Positions 54,158 through 62,971 of a stretch of 64,000 nt of DNA are shown one piece after another; the stretch's first letter is position 1; each line of letters starts with the position of its first letter. The stretch is taken from contig CAMDKL010000002.1 of NCBI GenBank assembly GCA_945900945.1, positions 44,232 to 108,231 of the forward strand. Reading direction: 5' to 3'. The notes below the pieces were generated by a model that had not been told where the DNA came from, did no database searches, and saw only the letters and a program-made list of their open reading frames with translations. The stretch is from Pirellula staleyi DSM 6068. GTDB taxonomy: Bacteria > Planctomycetota > Planctomycetia > Pirellulales > Pirellulaceae. The position numbers and the translations under genes were made by a program.

Positions 54158-54682
54158 TTGGACGAGAACTCTCAACAAGCAATTCGATACTGGACGCTAG
54201 CGCAGCCCGTCATTTCGGGTTACGTAACGTCGGTAGTTCGAGATTTTCGGGACCGCGACGATGTTCTCCAAACCATTGCAGTCGCCGTTTTTGAGTCGTT
54301 CACATCGTACGATCCGTCGAGGTCCTTCGTCGGCTGGGCTATGGGAATCGCTCGAAATCAGATGGGTACCTACCTCCGTGAGCGTCGACGAAATCGACTT
54401 GTGTTCGACGGAGAAACGGTCGAATTGCTCGCGAAAGCCTTCGAACAGATCGAGCCCGAGGAGACGCGTTCGCTCGACTACTTGAACGACTGCCTAGACG
54501 GCTTGGAGGGTCGCGCTCGGCAACTGTGCGAGCTGCGTTACGAAAACGACTTGAAGCCAGCCGCCATAGCAAGCCTTTTGAGTATGACACCCAACACTGT
54601 GGCCAAGTCGCTACAGCGCATCCGAGAACAATTGCGAAATTGCATCGAGCGACGCGTTGCTCTCGAAGGAGCACGGCCATGA
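54158..54682 (+). CDS. RNA polymerase sigma factor, ECF-like (planctomycete type)
   Basis: The frame needs a TTG start at 54158. Region 2 is seen in YVTSVVRDFRDRDDVLQTIAVAVFESFTSYDPSRSFVGWAMGIARNQMGTYLRERRR, and region 4 in LEGRARQLCELRYENDLKPAAIASLLSMTPNTVAKSLQRIREQL, a helix-turn-helix for the -35 element. It resembles the Rhodopirellula/Verrucomicrobium ECF family. Its stop overlaps the start of the next gene as ATGA, and that gene encodes the likely anti-sigma factor, so this is a transmembrane-signalling pair. Length 174 aa. Confidence 0.92.
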   Translation: MDENSQQAIRYWTLAQPVISGYVTSVVRDFRDRDDVLQTIAVAVFESFTSYDPSRSFVGWAMGIARNQMGTYLRERRRNRLVFDGETVELLAKAFEQIEPEETRSLDYLNDCLDGLEGRARQLCELRYENDLKPAAIASLLSMTPNTVAKSLQRIREQLRNCIERRVALEGARP

Positions 54683-55701
54683 TGCATAATCCTCGAGAGT
54701 TGATCGATGGCTACTTGGACGATTTTCTGACTGCTGAACAGCAGGTGGAGCTAAGTGATTGGATACGATCGGATCCATCGCATGCCAAGGCGTTCGCACA
54801 CGCCTCGTTGCTTCATGATCGCATGCGAAACGCGTTGGCTGTTCGAGCTGAATTGCTGGATGGACCAAAGACGCTGGATGAACCAAAGACAGAGTCGTCG
54901 ATTCGTGCGATAGAACGACGGTTTCCTTCCATGTCGGTCTGGAGCACAGCGGCTAGCGTTGCGGTCCTTTGTTTGGGAACTGGCGCGCTCTGGTTTGGCT
55001 TCGGTCAATCGACTGCTTCGGCAGCCATGCGAGAACTGAATCGAATCATCGTCAACAACGTCGCATCCCAAGATCGGACCTATGCGATCGTCGTTGAAGA
55101 AGTGCATGCACCCGCACCAAGGGGCAACCGTCCGCCAACCAAGGAAAGCCTACGTCCGCCAAAAGCGCCATTGGAAGGAGCCGTGCTGCATGTACGGGAC
55201 AGCAATCGGTTCGTACTGATGCGAAAAACCATTGGCGGTTTACCATTCATCACTGGTAGCAACGGGCAGCAGAGTTGGGCGATCAACGGAAAAGGGCCTG
55301 TAAAAATCAGTGAGGATGTGCATCATTTCGATCGCGATCTTCCTGGGCATGAGACTTCCATACCGCTTGCGAATCTTCATGAGGGACTTGAGCAATTGCG
55401 ACAAGCCTATCATGTGCAGCTTTCGAGCTTGGGGCCAGAGGAGTATGAATCTCAAGGTGGCGAAATGGTTCGCATGTTGGTCGCCGTCAAGAAGCCCAAG
55501 GAGCGTGGTCCGCAGCGTGTTGAGATCGCTTATGAATCCAAATCAGGGCGAATTATGCATATGCGATTTGTGCAAATGCCTTATGGTCCTGACCGACTGG
55601 ATTTGCGTCTCTCGTTGTTGAATGAGAATGAGCTACCCGCCGATTATTTTGAACATACTAGCCACCATTCCCCCGATCGGAAAGTTGAAACGGAGAACTA
55701 A
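54679..55701 (+). CDS. Anti-sigma factor-like transmembrane protein
   Basis: Starting at ATG 54679 (overlapping the sigma stop), the first ~90 residues (RELIDGYLDDFLTAEQQVELSDWIRSDPSHAKAFAHASLLHDRM) match the cytosolic anti-sigma helical domain typical of planctomycete sigma partners. A single transmembrane helix (VWSTAASVAVLCLGTGALWFGFG) follows near residue 90, then a ~230-residue periplasmic domain (VRDSNRFVLMRKTIGGLPFITGSNGQQSWAINGKG) that may sense lipoprotein- or outer-membrane-derived ligands as in LolA-like folds. The protein should hold the sigma factor at the membrane until a signal arrives. Confidence 0.85.
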   Translation: MMHNPRELIDGYLDDFLTAEQQVELSDWIRSDPSHAKAFAHASLLHDRMRNALAVRAELLDGPKTLDEPKTESSIRAIERRFPSMSVWSTAASVAVLCLGTGALWFGFGQSTASAAMRELNRIIVNNVASQDRTYAIVVEEVHAPAPRGNRPPTKESLRPPKAPLEGAVLHVRDSNRFVLMRKTIGGLPFITGSNGQQSWAINGKGPVKISEDVHHFDRDLPGHETSIPLANLHEGLEQLRQAYHVQLSSLGPEEYESQGGEMVRMLVAVKKPKERGPQRVEIAYESKSGRIMHMRFVQMPYGPDRLDLRLSLLNENELPADYFEHTSHHSPDRKVETEN

Positions 55702-55704
55702 TCC

Positions 55705-56276
55705 ATGAAGTCTGTAATGCGATTTATGCTCATGCTGATAGCGATTCCATCATGTGCTTCGAGCGTTTGGTCGCAAGCTCCCGCTGCTGCCAAGGTTCGT
55801 AAGCCGCAGATGGCCGATACCATTAAGGCGAACATCGCCTGTTTGTTCGCCAACTCGAATTAGTCTTCAGACCGGCAAGAGCCCTGCACAACTTCATTGG
55901 ACTAAAGCGGCACCAGCCGTCCCCCGACGCAAGTTGACCGAACCACGTTTGATCAAGGACTTGAGCAAGGATGAAACAACGATTGGCGAGATGCTAAAGA
56001 AGGCTGGCTATACAACTGCCCACTATGGCAAATGGCACATCGCGGGTGGAGGACCGGGCGCACATGGATACGACGAACATGACGGCGATACCGGAAACGA
56101 AAACGCGTTCAAGTTCACGGATCCTAATCCCGTCGACATTTTTGGTATGGCTGACCAAGTATTTGACCGACGTCAATGCTCAGCGACCGACAATAAATAC
56201 AGATTTTGATCCAAGCCAACCGGTCGCACCTATTAAAGGTGGTAAGGGCGGCAAGAAAGGGACGAACAAAAAGTAA
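55705..56276 (+). pseudogene. Mosaic pseudogene: signal-peptide protein 5' end fused to sulfatase fragments
   Basis: The first frame (55705-55863) reads MKSVMRFMLMLIAIPSCASS then KPQMADTIKANI and stops; KPxMADTIKAN is the start of a planctomycete exported protein that normally continues past this point. From about 55835 a second frame holds TSPVCSPTRISLQTGKSPAQ, with the sulfatase active-site pattern CxPxR at 55844, then GEMLKKAGYTTAHYGKWH. Near 56145 the sense again moves to another frame ending KGGKGGKKGTNKK. At least two deletions or frameshifts have joined the pieces; none is an intact gene. Confidence 0.75.
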
Positions 56277-56281
56277 AGAAT

Positions 56282-58120
56282 ATGAAAATAACAGAATGCA
56301 ATTTAAACAGTGCCCCCAAACATTTGGCTTTCCCACCTTCTCCCTCCGTGAGGAAGAGGGGGAGATGGAACTTGACGTTGCTTATTGTCGTGATTGCTCT
56401 GAATACGCTGCCGCTCATAACATTCGCTCACGATGGCCATGACCATGGAACAGGAGATTCAACTGTGCGAGTTTGGACGTATAGCGAAAATGGTGCTCAT
56501 ATCCATGCGACTTACGTGGCGTCTGTCGATGGAAAGGTTCAAGTCCGACGCAAAGATGGTAAAGTCGTTTCATTAGAGATCGCCAAACTAACAGAAGCCG
56601 ATCATAAGTGGATCGAACAAAAAGTAGTTCAAGTCCGAGCATTAAACGAAAATACGAAGTTGCAGATTCAGCACCCAAGGCTCGTGACAACGAGAGCCGA
56701 GAGCAAACCCCTCATCGCGGACTCGTTTGATCCATTCGCCAAACTGGGCGTAGTCAAGTATCGACAGGATTCGAAGTTCTTTTACGTCGAATCGAATTCG
56801 ATGCCTGACCATCGGATGATGGTTGGTATTACGGCTTGGCAACAGCAGGTCCCGATGCCGCAACCGTACTTTGACAATAACGCTTGGCGAATTCCACTCG
56901 AGCCCGTGGTCGCAAAGAATCCGTTGTCAGCCAAATCCCATTTCTTTCGTGGAGCCATCGCCTTGGCAGCTAATGGTGTTCCGATTTTCAATCCGATCAA
57001 GAATGATGGCCGGACCGATACTCTACTTGCCGGTGAACTGGACGAATTTGGAGGCCATTGTGGTCGAGCCGATGACTACCACTACCACATCGCACCGACG
57101 CATTTGCAGGAGATCGTTGGCAAGGACAAACCCGTTGCGTACGCGCTCGATGGCTACGCGATTTACGGATACACGGAGCCCGATGGGTCCAAGGTTGAGG
57201 GGCTCGACCAGTTCAATGGCCACACGACGCCACGGCTCGGTTATCACTACCATGCAACCAAGACCTATCCGTATCTCAATGGCGGATTCCATGGCGAGGT
57301 GGTCGAACGGGACGGGCAAGTCGATCCGCAACCGAGAGCTGGTGGAGTGCGGCCGGCTCTGCCTCCCTTGCGAGGTGCCAAGATCGTCGACTTTGCCGAG
57401 CTAGCGAAGGATAGTTATCGGCTGACCTATGAGATTCAAGGCAAGAAAAGGACGGTCAGTTATGTTTTGGCGAAGGATGGCGCGGCGCAGTTTACGTTTG
57501 TAGACCCCAATGGCAAGGCGAATACCGAAAGCTACACGCCACGTCGCCGAGGCGGCGGCGATCCCCTGCCTCGAAACAACCCACCACCACGCAACGATCC
57601 ACCGCGAGGTAATAAACTGCCAGAGGCGAACGCAGCGAATAAAGAAAAACCAGAAGCGTCCGCAGTAAAAACCGGTTTCGCTGTATCGAGTTCTGCCATC
57701 GGAGCCGACGGGATGATTCCGGTTGAGTTCACATGTGATGGCCAGAGTGCGTCGCCGCCGATCCAGTGGAAAGATGCTCCTGCCGGAACTAAATCGTTTG
57801 CGCTTAGCCTTTGGCATTCGGCACCAGACCAAGAGAAATCCTATTGGCTGGTCTACAACATTCCGGCCAACGTGGATCAACTCTTAAAGAACGATAAGAA
57901 GACCGGGACGGTTGGTTTGAACGACAAAAAGAGAGCGGCCTACGATCCGATGTGCTCGAAAGGGCCGGGCTTGAAAAAATATAACGTTACCGTTTATGCG
58001 TTGTCGTCTGAGTTGAAGCTTCCAAAGGGAAGTGAAAATCGCGAAAGTTTACTCAAGGCCATTAAGGATGTGTCGCTTGCAGAAACAACTCTTGTTTTCC
58101 AATATGAGCGGAAGAAGTAG
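56282..58120 (+). CDS. Exported SHD1 - YHYH - PEBP multidomain protein
   Basis: An N-terminal hydrophobic segment (LTLLIVVIALNTLPLITFA) is followed by a His-rich linker (HDGHDHG). Residues ~60-105 (RVWTYSENGAHIHATYVASVDGKVQVRRKDGKVVSLEIAKL) match the SHD1 domain. Next comes a YHYH domain (~145-380) with its paired signatures ADDYHYHIAP and RLGYHYHATK and the sequence YALDGYAIYGY. A Pro/Arg/Asn-rich linker leads to a C-terminal PEBP/YbhB-like domain (VEFTCDGQSASPPIQWKDAPAGTKSFAL, YWLVYNIPANV). Substrates are unknown; the histidines suggest metal binding. The first ~30 residues look like a random extension, so translation may start later. Confidence 0.88.
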   Translation: MKITECNLNSAPKHLAFPPSPSVRKRGRWNLTLLIVVIALNTLPLITFAHDGHDHGTGDSTVRVWTYSENGAHIHATYVASVDGKVQVRRKDGKVVSLEIAKLTEADHKWIEQKVVQVRALNENTKLQIQHPRLVTTRAESKPLIADSFDPFAKLGVVKYRQDSKFFYVESNSMPDHRMMVGITAWQQQVPMPQPYFDNNAWRIPLEPVVAKNPLSAKSHFFRGAIALAANGVPIFNPIKNDGRTDTLLAGELDEFGGHCGRADDYHYHIAPTHLQEIVGKDKPVAYALDGYAIYGYTEPDGSKVEGLDQFNGHTTPRLGYHYHATKTYPYLNGGFHGEVVERDGQVDPQPRAGGVRPALPPLRGAKIVDFAELAKDSYRLTYEIQGKKRTVSYVLAKDGAAQFTFVDPNGKANTESYTPRRRGGGDPLPRNNPPPRNDPPRGNKLPEANAANKEKPEASAVKTGFAVSSSAIGADGMIPVEFTCDGQSASPPIQWKDAPAGTKSFALSLWHSAPDQEKSYWLVYNIPANVDQLLKNDKKTGTVGLNDKKRAAYDPMCSKGPGLKKYNVTVYALSSELKLPKGSENRESLLKAIKDVSLAETTLVFQYERKK

Positions 58121-58188
58121 TCTTTAATGCAACGACTGATCGGTAGCTCAGCTAATTTCGCGGTGGCCGTCAAGCCGAGCAGTTCAAA

Positions 58189-58433
58189 TTGGAGGACAAG
58201 CAAAATCGCAAAGCTCCAAACCAAGCCTCAATCGAGGAAATCCTTTTGAAAATACTTCGCGAGAAGAGAAGCGTGCCGATTATTGATCTCATGCAGCAGG
58301 TAAAATCACAGCTACTTGCCAAGGGCCAATCACGACTCGGATTCAAATCGACATTTGCAAATGCTCTGTCGAGTCCAAAATTCAAATCGGATCAATCCCA
58401 GAACGTGTCCCTCGCATATCCGCGAGAAGATTA
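58189..58433 (+). pseudogene. Fragment of a small helical protein truncated by the right-hand repeat
   Basis: The frame EDKQNRKAPNQASIEEILLK, ILREKRSVPIIDLMQQVKSQ, LLAKGQSRLGFKSTFANAL has protein-like, helical composition resembling a small winged-helix or regulatory C-terminus. A stop codon lies upstream in the frame and the reading runs directly into the inverted repeat at 58434, after which it has no sense. No family is recognised. It may be the end of a disrupted gene. Confidence 0.35.
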
Positions 58434-58481
58434 TGACCGTCGTCTGAAAGGGAGCCATTTTCCGCGATTTTCAGGGAGCCA
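58434..58481 (-). repeat. 48-base repeat, right copy of the inverted pair
   Basis: tgaccgtcgtctgaaaggga then gccatttt is the exact reverse complement of 53982-54009, followed after 12 bases by a second gggagcca, as in the left copy. The pair frames about 4.4 kb. Confidence 0.8.
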
Positions 58482-58651
58482 GTTTCGGTGGTTGGTAAGT
58501 TGCGCACGGAGGCCCCTAGCACGTCGCGATCGTTTTTCGCGGAGTTGAGGCTGCTTCAGGTTTTTGCCAAGAGTGGTAGTGAGTTTTTGTTCACGGTTGG
58601 ACATCGCTCTTTGACCGTGCGGCCAAGCGATCGAACGCCGTCGTACAAGAG

Positions 58652-59441
58652 ATGTTCAGTTGTCGCGCGTTGTGCATCGCTCGAATTCCATACGGTTCAG
58701 TCGATCGACAGGTTGGAGTGATTCGCGTCACAGATGAAAATCAAAAAGTCCGAGCAGTTATAGTCAATTACGCTTGCCATCCCGTGGTACTCGGTCCAAG
58801 AAATCGCCAGATCTCCGCTGACTATCTAGGCGTTATGCGGCGAATAGTGGAATCCGAATTAGGCGAACAGTGTATGTGCATCTTCATTCAAGGTGGTGGC
58901 GGCGACATTAATCCGTTAATCATGGCTCGAGGAGAAAGCCGCGAAAAGGATTTTGATGACGTCCAAAAGTTGGGTGAACTGCTAGCAGTGGAAGTCAAAC
59001 GAGCACTAGCCTTTTCCAAGGATATTCCAGGCATTTCCAATTCATTCGCTGCCTCATCCAAAGAATTACAATTTCGCAATCGATGGAAGCCTAACGAGGA
59101 GCTGACGTTGGGTGTGACCGCGCTGCTGATCAATGATGAAATAGGCGTCATTACTCTGCCTGGAGAACCATTTCATCAGTTTCAAGTCGATTTCCGCAAT
59201 AGATCTGGCTTGAAGCACGCATACCTATTCGGATATTGCTGTAACGCCGCATACCCGTGGCCGAGCTACCTTCCTGATCTTCAGTCCGCCGCGCGGGGGG
59301 TACGGAGCTAGCGACACCACACAAGCGGAAGTTGGCGCAGGAGAGCGGTTGGTAAACGAAGGGCTAGTTAATCTGTTCACATTACAAGGCCGACTCAAAC
59401 CGACTCCTCAAAGACATACTTTTGAGAAGGAACCGAACTAG
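58652..59441 (+). pseudogene. Broken neutral/alkaline ceramidase-like gene
   Basis: From ~58690 the frame reads VDRQVGVIRVTDENQKVRAVIVNYACHPVVLGPRNRQISADYLG, then CMCIFIQGGGGDINPLIM, matching the middle of neutral/alkaline ceramidase N-terminal domains. The N-terminal ~150 residues are absent. At a G6 run (59295-59300) the frame shifts: removal of one G would continue as RGYGASDTTQAEVGAGERLV and end at TAG 59441. The intact family hydrolyses ceramide-like amide bonds outside the cell. Either the gene is dead or the G-run is a sequencing error; the missing 5' part favours decay. Confidence 0.75.
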
Positions 59442-59606
59442 TCGTGACGCTGCGGTTAGGACGACGCCAGAGTTCTCCGTTCCTTCGACAGAGGCATCTT
59501 TAAATTGCTTTCTTTTCAGACTATCATCTTTTTTATCCGTTCGGCGATAATGCAAATGAAATTGGCCACACAAATCGCACCCTAACTCACAGTCTGTGCA
59601 TTTCGA

Positions 59607-60971
59607 ATGACAAACGCGAACCGACAAACATGGCACCCAATAGAACAGACGCTCTCGCGTCGATGTTTTTTACAAGCTGGCGCTCTGGGTGCGGGTGGTT
59701 TGACGCTGGCGAATCTAATGCAACTCCGAGCTCAAGGAACAATCCGACCTTCGGCAGCAGGTTGCAATGTCATCTTATTTTGGCTCAGCGGTGGACCTGG
59801 CCATATGGAGACTTGGGATCCAAAACCGCAAGCGCCTTCGGAATATCGAGGACCATTGGGAGCGATTAAAACTAACGTGCCAGGCATACAGTTCGGAGAG
59901 CTGATGCCAGAGCAAGCACGCGTGGCGGATAAACTGGCGGTAGTGCGAACCGTCAATCATGGGACGGGTGATCATACAAAGGGAAATCATTGGATGCTGA
60001 CCGGATTCGAGGGTCCCGCATTCAACGCGCCAGATAATCAACAGCAACGTCGTCCTGCGATCGGTTCTGCAGTGGCCCGTCTGCGCGGCGCAAACACGGT
60101 TGGAATACCGCCATATGTCGCAGTCCCTGACTTGCGTGGCGGCACAGATAACTTGTTTCACTACTCGGCCTATTTGGGAGGAGGGTGGAATCCTTTTGTT
60201 GTTAATTCCGATCCAAATAAAGCTAATTTTGAGGTTAAGAATCTGTCGTTGGGAAATAGTTTGACCCTGCAACGACTTGCGGACCGTCATGAATTAATGC
60301 AATCGCTCGATCGACTGAGAGCGGACACCGTGCCTTTGCTGAAGGATTTCGATGAGAATCAGCTAGCGGCATTTGAATTGCTTACGAGCAACCAAGCCCG
60401 TGATGCTTTTGACCTATCGAGAGAATCTGATTCACTGCGTGACCGCTACGGTCGACACACATTTGGGAAAAGCGCTTTAGCGGCTCGTCGATTGGTAGAG
60501 CATGGTGTCACTTTTGTGACAGTTAATTGCGTTCCGTGGGATCATCACGGCTCACCCGGGCAGTATAAAACCGAGGAAGGAGCTAGACTTCTGATCCCGC
60601 CATTGGACCGCGCAATTGCAACCCTGGTAGAAGACTTGATCGACCGTGGCTTGTATGACAAGACGCTGATTGTGGCGATGGGGGAATTCGGACGCACTCC
60701 TAGAATGAATAGTAACGCTGGCCGTGACCACTGGGGCAATACATTTAGCGTGCTTTTCGGAGGAGGAGGGATGCGGATGGGACAAACAATCGGACGCTCC
60801 AGCTCACGAGGTGAACATGTCGTTGAGCGCCCGATCAGCCCTCAAGACATTGCAGCCACGATCTATCACCATTTGGGAATCGATGCCCAAACCGTGACGT
60901 TTAATGACCATTTAAACCGACCATTTCCGCTGCTAGATCAGGGAAAACCAATTCACGAGTTGATAGGGTAA
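59607..60971 (+). CDS. DUF1501 family Tat-exported protein
   Basis: A twin-arginine signal (LSRRCFLQAGALGAGGLTLANLM) opens the protein. The DUF1501 (sulfatase/alkaline phosphatase-like) fold is marked by VILFWLSGGPGHMETWDPKP, LAVVRTVNHGTGDHTKGNHWMLTG, VTVNCVPWDHHGSPG and KTLIVAMGEFGRTPRMNSNAGRDHWGNTFSVLFGGGG. Metal ligands are plausible at the Asp/His sites. The family is abundant in planctomycetes, where it usually accompanies DUF1553/DUF1549 cytochrome-type genes; none is adjacent here. Length 454 aa is normal. The function is unknown. Confidence 0.94.
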   Translation: MTNANRQTWHPIEQTLSRRCFLQAGALGAGGLTLANLMQLRAQGTIRPSAAGCNVILFWLSGGPGHMETWDPKPQAPSEYRGPLGAIKTNVPGIQFGELMPEQARVADKLAVVRTVNHGTGDHTKGNHWMLTGFEGPAFNAPDNQQQRRPAIGSAVARLRGANTVGIPPYVAVPDLRGGTDNLFHYSAYLGGGWNPFVVNSDPNKANFEVKNLSLGNSLTLQRLADRHELMQSLDRLRADTVPLLKDFDENQLAAFELLTSNQARDAFDLSRESDSLRDRYGRHTFGKSALAARRLVEHGVTFVTVNCVPWDHHGSPGQYKTEEGARLLIPPLDRAIATLVEDLIDRGLYDKTLIVAMGEFGRTPRMNSNAGRDHWGNTFSVLFGGGGMRMGQTIGRSSSRGEHVVERPISPQDIAATIYHHLGIDAQTVTFNDHLNRPFPLLDQGKPIHELIG

Positions 60972-61061
60972 AAGCACGACCGGCAATTAACAGTCGTAGA
61001 TCATTCTCGCTATGGTAAATTGGAATTTCGTAATAGGCCCAACGATTTCTCTGACAGTATA

Positions 61062-61292
61062 ATGAAAATCGAAGGACGAATTCGACAGGTCGATCTCGCA
61101 ATGGAATCGGCAACGGTATCAATGGCAGGATTGACACCTGTGGAAATCGAGCTTGCTAATAAACTTTGTATGCATTTCGAGTTGCCACTTGGGACGCTGC
61201 AGAGACGGGCGTCTGCGATCGAACTTATTGGCGGATCCGACTCGGTTACCGATCGGCTGCGTGAAGCGGCGCAGCATTTGATTTATGAGTGA
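61062..61292 (+). CDS. Hypothetical small protein
   Basis: Starting at ATG 61062 (MKIEGRIRQVDLAMESATVS), the 76-residue protein has a beta-rich N-terminus and a helical C-terminus (LTPVEIELANKLCMHFELPLGTLQRR, VTDRLREAAQHLIYE). Codon choice and composition look genuine. The track start 61020 adds 14 residues with no support. It is convergent with the AP2-domain gene and has no recognised family. Confidence 0.55.
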   Translation: MKIEGRIRQVDLAMESATVSMAGLTPVEIELANKLCMHFELPLGTLQRRASAIELIGGSDSVTDRLREAAQHLIYE

Positions 61293-61310
61293 TGCGGCAT
61301 CGGGGTGACG

Positions 61311-61721
61311 CTAACGCGACTTCTTCTTTCGTGGCTCGTCCAAATCGTTCACATGTGCATGTTCGCCATAGGCCTCTCTGGCTGCAATGTTGTAGGCCTC
61401 TGCCGCATCTAATTCGTCGTCAAAGTATCCGAGACTTCGGGGTGTCGGCTCGCCAGCAACTTTGATTCTCGCTCTCCATCTTCGCGTACGCTTGCACAAG
61501 TCGACCCCATAAAACCGACTCGTCTTGCCGTGGTTGCGTCCAGCTTTCGGGTGGCTCTTTATCGCAAAATGTAGATTGCCGTCGCCCATTTTCGATTTCG
61601 ATCGAAGTTCCGCGAGGCGCTTCTCGTAGTGCTTGCGTAAAGCGCCTGCCCTCGTCTTTAGCTCTTTGTCTACAAGGCGGGTCGCATGTAGTCGAGCTTG
61701 TGTGATTTCCTTTTCGGTCAC
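61311..61721 (-). CDS. Stand-alone AP2-domain protein
   Basis: The C-terminal ~65 residues (SRFYGVDLCKRTRRWRARIKVAGEPTPRSLGYFDDELDAAEAYNIAAREAYGEHAHVN) have the full AP2/ERF DNA-binding fold, with the three-stranded sheet and the helix AAEAYNIAAREAYG. The N-terminal half is basic and helical (ARLHATRLVDKELKTRAGALRKHYEKRL). In bacteria and phages AP2 domains usually belong to HNH homing endonucleases; no HNH residues are seen here. It could be a DNA-binding regulator or a degraded mobile nuclease. Length 136 aa. Confidence 0.78.
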   Translation of the reverse strand: MTEKEITQARLHATRLVDKELKTRAGALRKHYEKRLAELRSKSKMGDGNLHFAIKSHPKAGRNHGKTSRFYGVDLCKRTRRWRARIKVAGEPTPRSLGYFDDELDAAEAYNIAAREAYGEHAHVNDLDEPRKKKSR

Positions 61722-61922
61722 AATCCCTTTTTCGACCAGGAGGAAAAATTAAAGCCAAATGGTTTATAGCTTCACTTCGTGGTGATTCACCGATGATGGC
61801 GGAAGCTAGTTCGGTCACGAGTTTGAATCCTGGCTGCGAGATTAAGTGGAAGCAGTTGTCTCTTGATTCTAGTCGAAGTTCTCCACGGAATGACATACCA
61901 CGATCACTGATGCTTCACTCCG

Positions 61923-62249
61923 CTACTTGCCGATCACTTTGTTCAAGTACACTTCGCGTCGAAAGAGAAACGTCGGTAGCGCAAAGCATATTCCCACCGC
62001 AAATATTGCTAAAAAGTGCCAACCGAAACCGGTCATTTTCAAACGGCTGGACTCCGACTTCATCCAAACTGTGGCTGCCGTTGCTGTGATCAGTAAATCC
62101 CACGTAAAGCCTGAAATTACCCATGTTGCAAAGGGCGCCGAAAAGAACTCGCTCCATGCGGTTTCGGCCCGACGCGTAAAGTGCAAACCGAAACATAATA
62201 CTGGGAGCAGGAATCCTGCCAGCGATAAAGTGCCGTAGAACAAACGCAT
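61923..62249 (-). CDS. DUF2834 family small membrane protein
   Basis: The 108-residue protein has three hydrophobic segments (LFYGTLSLAGFLLPVLCFGL, WVISGFTWDLLITATAATVWM and WHFLAIFAVGICFALPTFLF) with the terminal LPTFLFRREVYL and the FTWDLL region of DUF2834. It is an inner-membrane protein of unknown function. The closing KVIGK tail is basic and cytosolic by the positive-inside rule. Confidence 0.85.
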   Translation of the reverse strand: MRLFYGTLSLAGFLLPVLCFGLHFTRRAETAWSEFFSAPFATWVISGFTWDLLITATAATVWMKSESSRLKMTGFGWHFLAIFAVGICFALPTFLFRREVYLNKVIGK

Positions 62250-62306
62250 TCCTGGTTACTCCTCATTAACATCGCATCATCGAGCTAGCCAATCATCTGC
62301 GAAGGC

Positions 62307-62349
62307 TTTCAGAAATGCTAGTGGACGTTCGATTGAATTTGCGAGCAAA
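62307..62349 (+). repeat. Diverged single unit of the 60-base repeat found at 63.3-63.7 kb
   Basis: tttcagaaatgctagtggac then gttcgattgaattt resembles tttcgagatgctagtgggcg ctcgattggatcc at ~63596 and translates to FRNASGRSIEFASKG, like FRDASGRSIGSSSKS. It lies in a 340-base gap (62250-62590) that otherwise holds nothing recognised. Confidence 0.5.
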
Positions 62350-62590
62350 GGCACTAAGACGCGAGCAAGTTTACATATTTTGCCATCACCGCCGATAACA
62401 ACGTTCGTTTCCTTGGCATTCAAAGTTCTTACCTACCAGAGATCCTTGCGCTGCTCCGCAGTCCAATTGGATCGTCGGTATGTTCTTGCCACGTCCGGAG
62501 GCTTTGGTCACACCAAAACGACAAAAACTAGCTATCGGCCAAATTATTTTCTCGAATTTCAGCTTGCATTTGTGTCATTCTCGCAGATTT

Positions 62591-62971
62591 ATGGTGAGCG
62601 AAAAAAGCAAATTGACCAGTGGTGTCACGGCCTATTCCGATAATCCCGGGCTGTTTATTAGACGGCGCATTTGCTGGAATACTTCGACGCGCACGAGGAT
62701 GTGCTATGTTCTGGGCGAAGGGAGTTGGCGAAGCAAGAGGTACGTGGGTTTTAAGCACTTTGACATCGAAAAATTCATCGAACTGGTTAAATCGCAAAAG
62801 TGGAAGAAGCGATCAAAAGTCCAACTGTGGATCAAGGGTGGGGAGAAAGGAATGGCAGATGAACCCTTCAAATTGATTCGGCTGGGAAAACTTACTCCTA
62901 CCATCCAGTCGTTGGCCCGCTCTGTTCCTTCTGCGAAGAAACGCTCACAACCGAAGCGTGGGACCGCATAA
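62591..62971 (+). CDS. Hypothetical basic protein
   Basis: From ATG 62591 the 126-residue frame contains RSKRYVGFKHFDIEKFIELVKSQKWKKRSKVQLWIKGGEKG, which looks like a genuine basic, helical segment. The first ~50 residues are less convincing, so the real start or even the frame is uncertain. No family is recognised. Confidence 0.35.
   Translation: MVSEKSKLTSGVTAYSDNPGLFIRRRICWNTSTRTRMCYVLGEGSWRSKRYVGFKHFDIEKFIELVKSQKWKKRSKVQLWIKGGEKGMADEPFKLIRLGKLTPTIQSLARSVPSAKKRSQPKRGTA

Noticed and set aside
53958-58481. Complete insertion sequence or transposon between the inverted repeats
   Set aside because: No transposase or integrase frame is present inside; only the paired repeats are reported.
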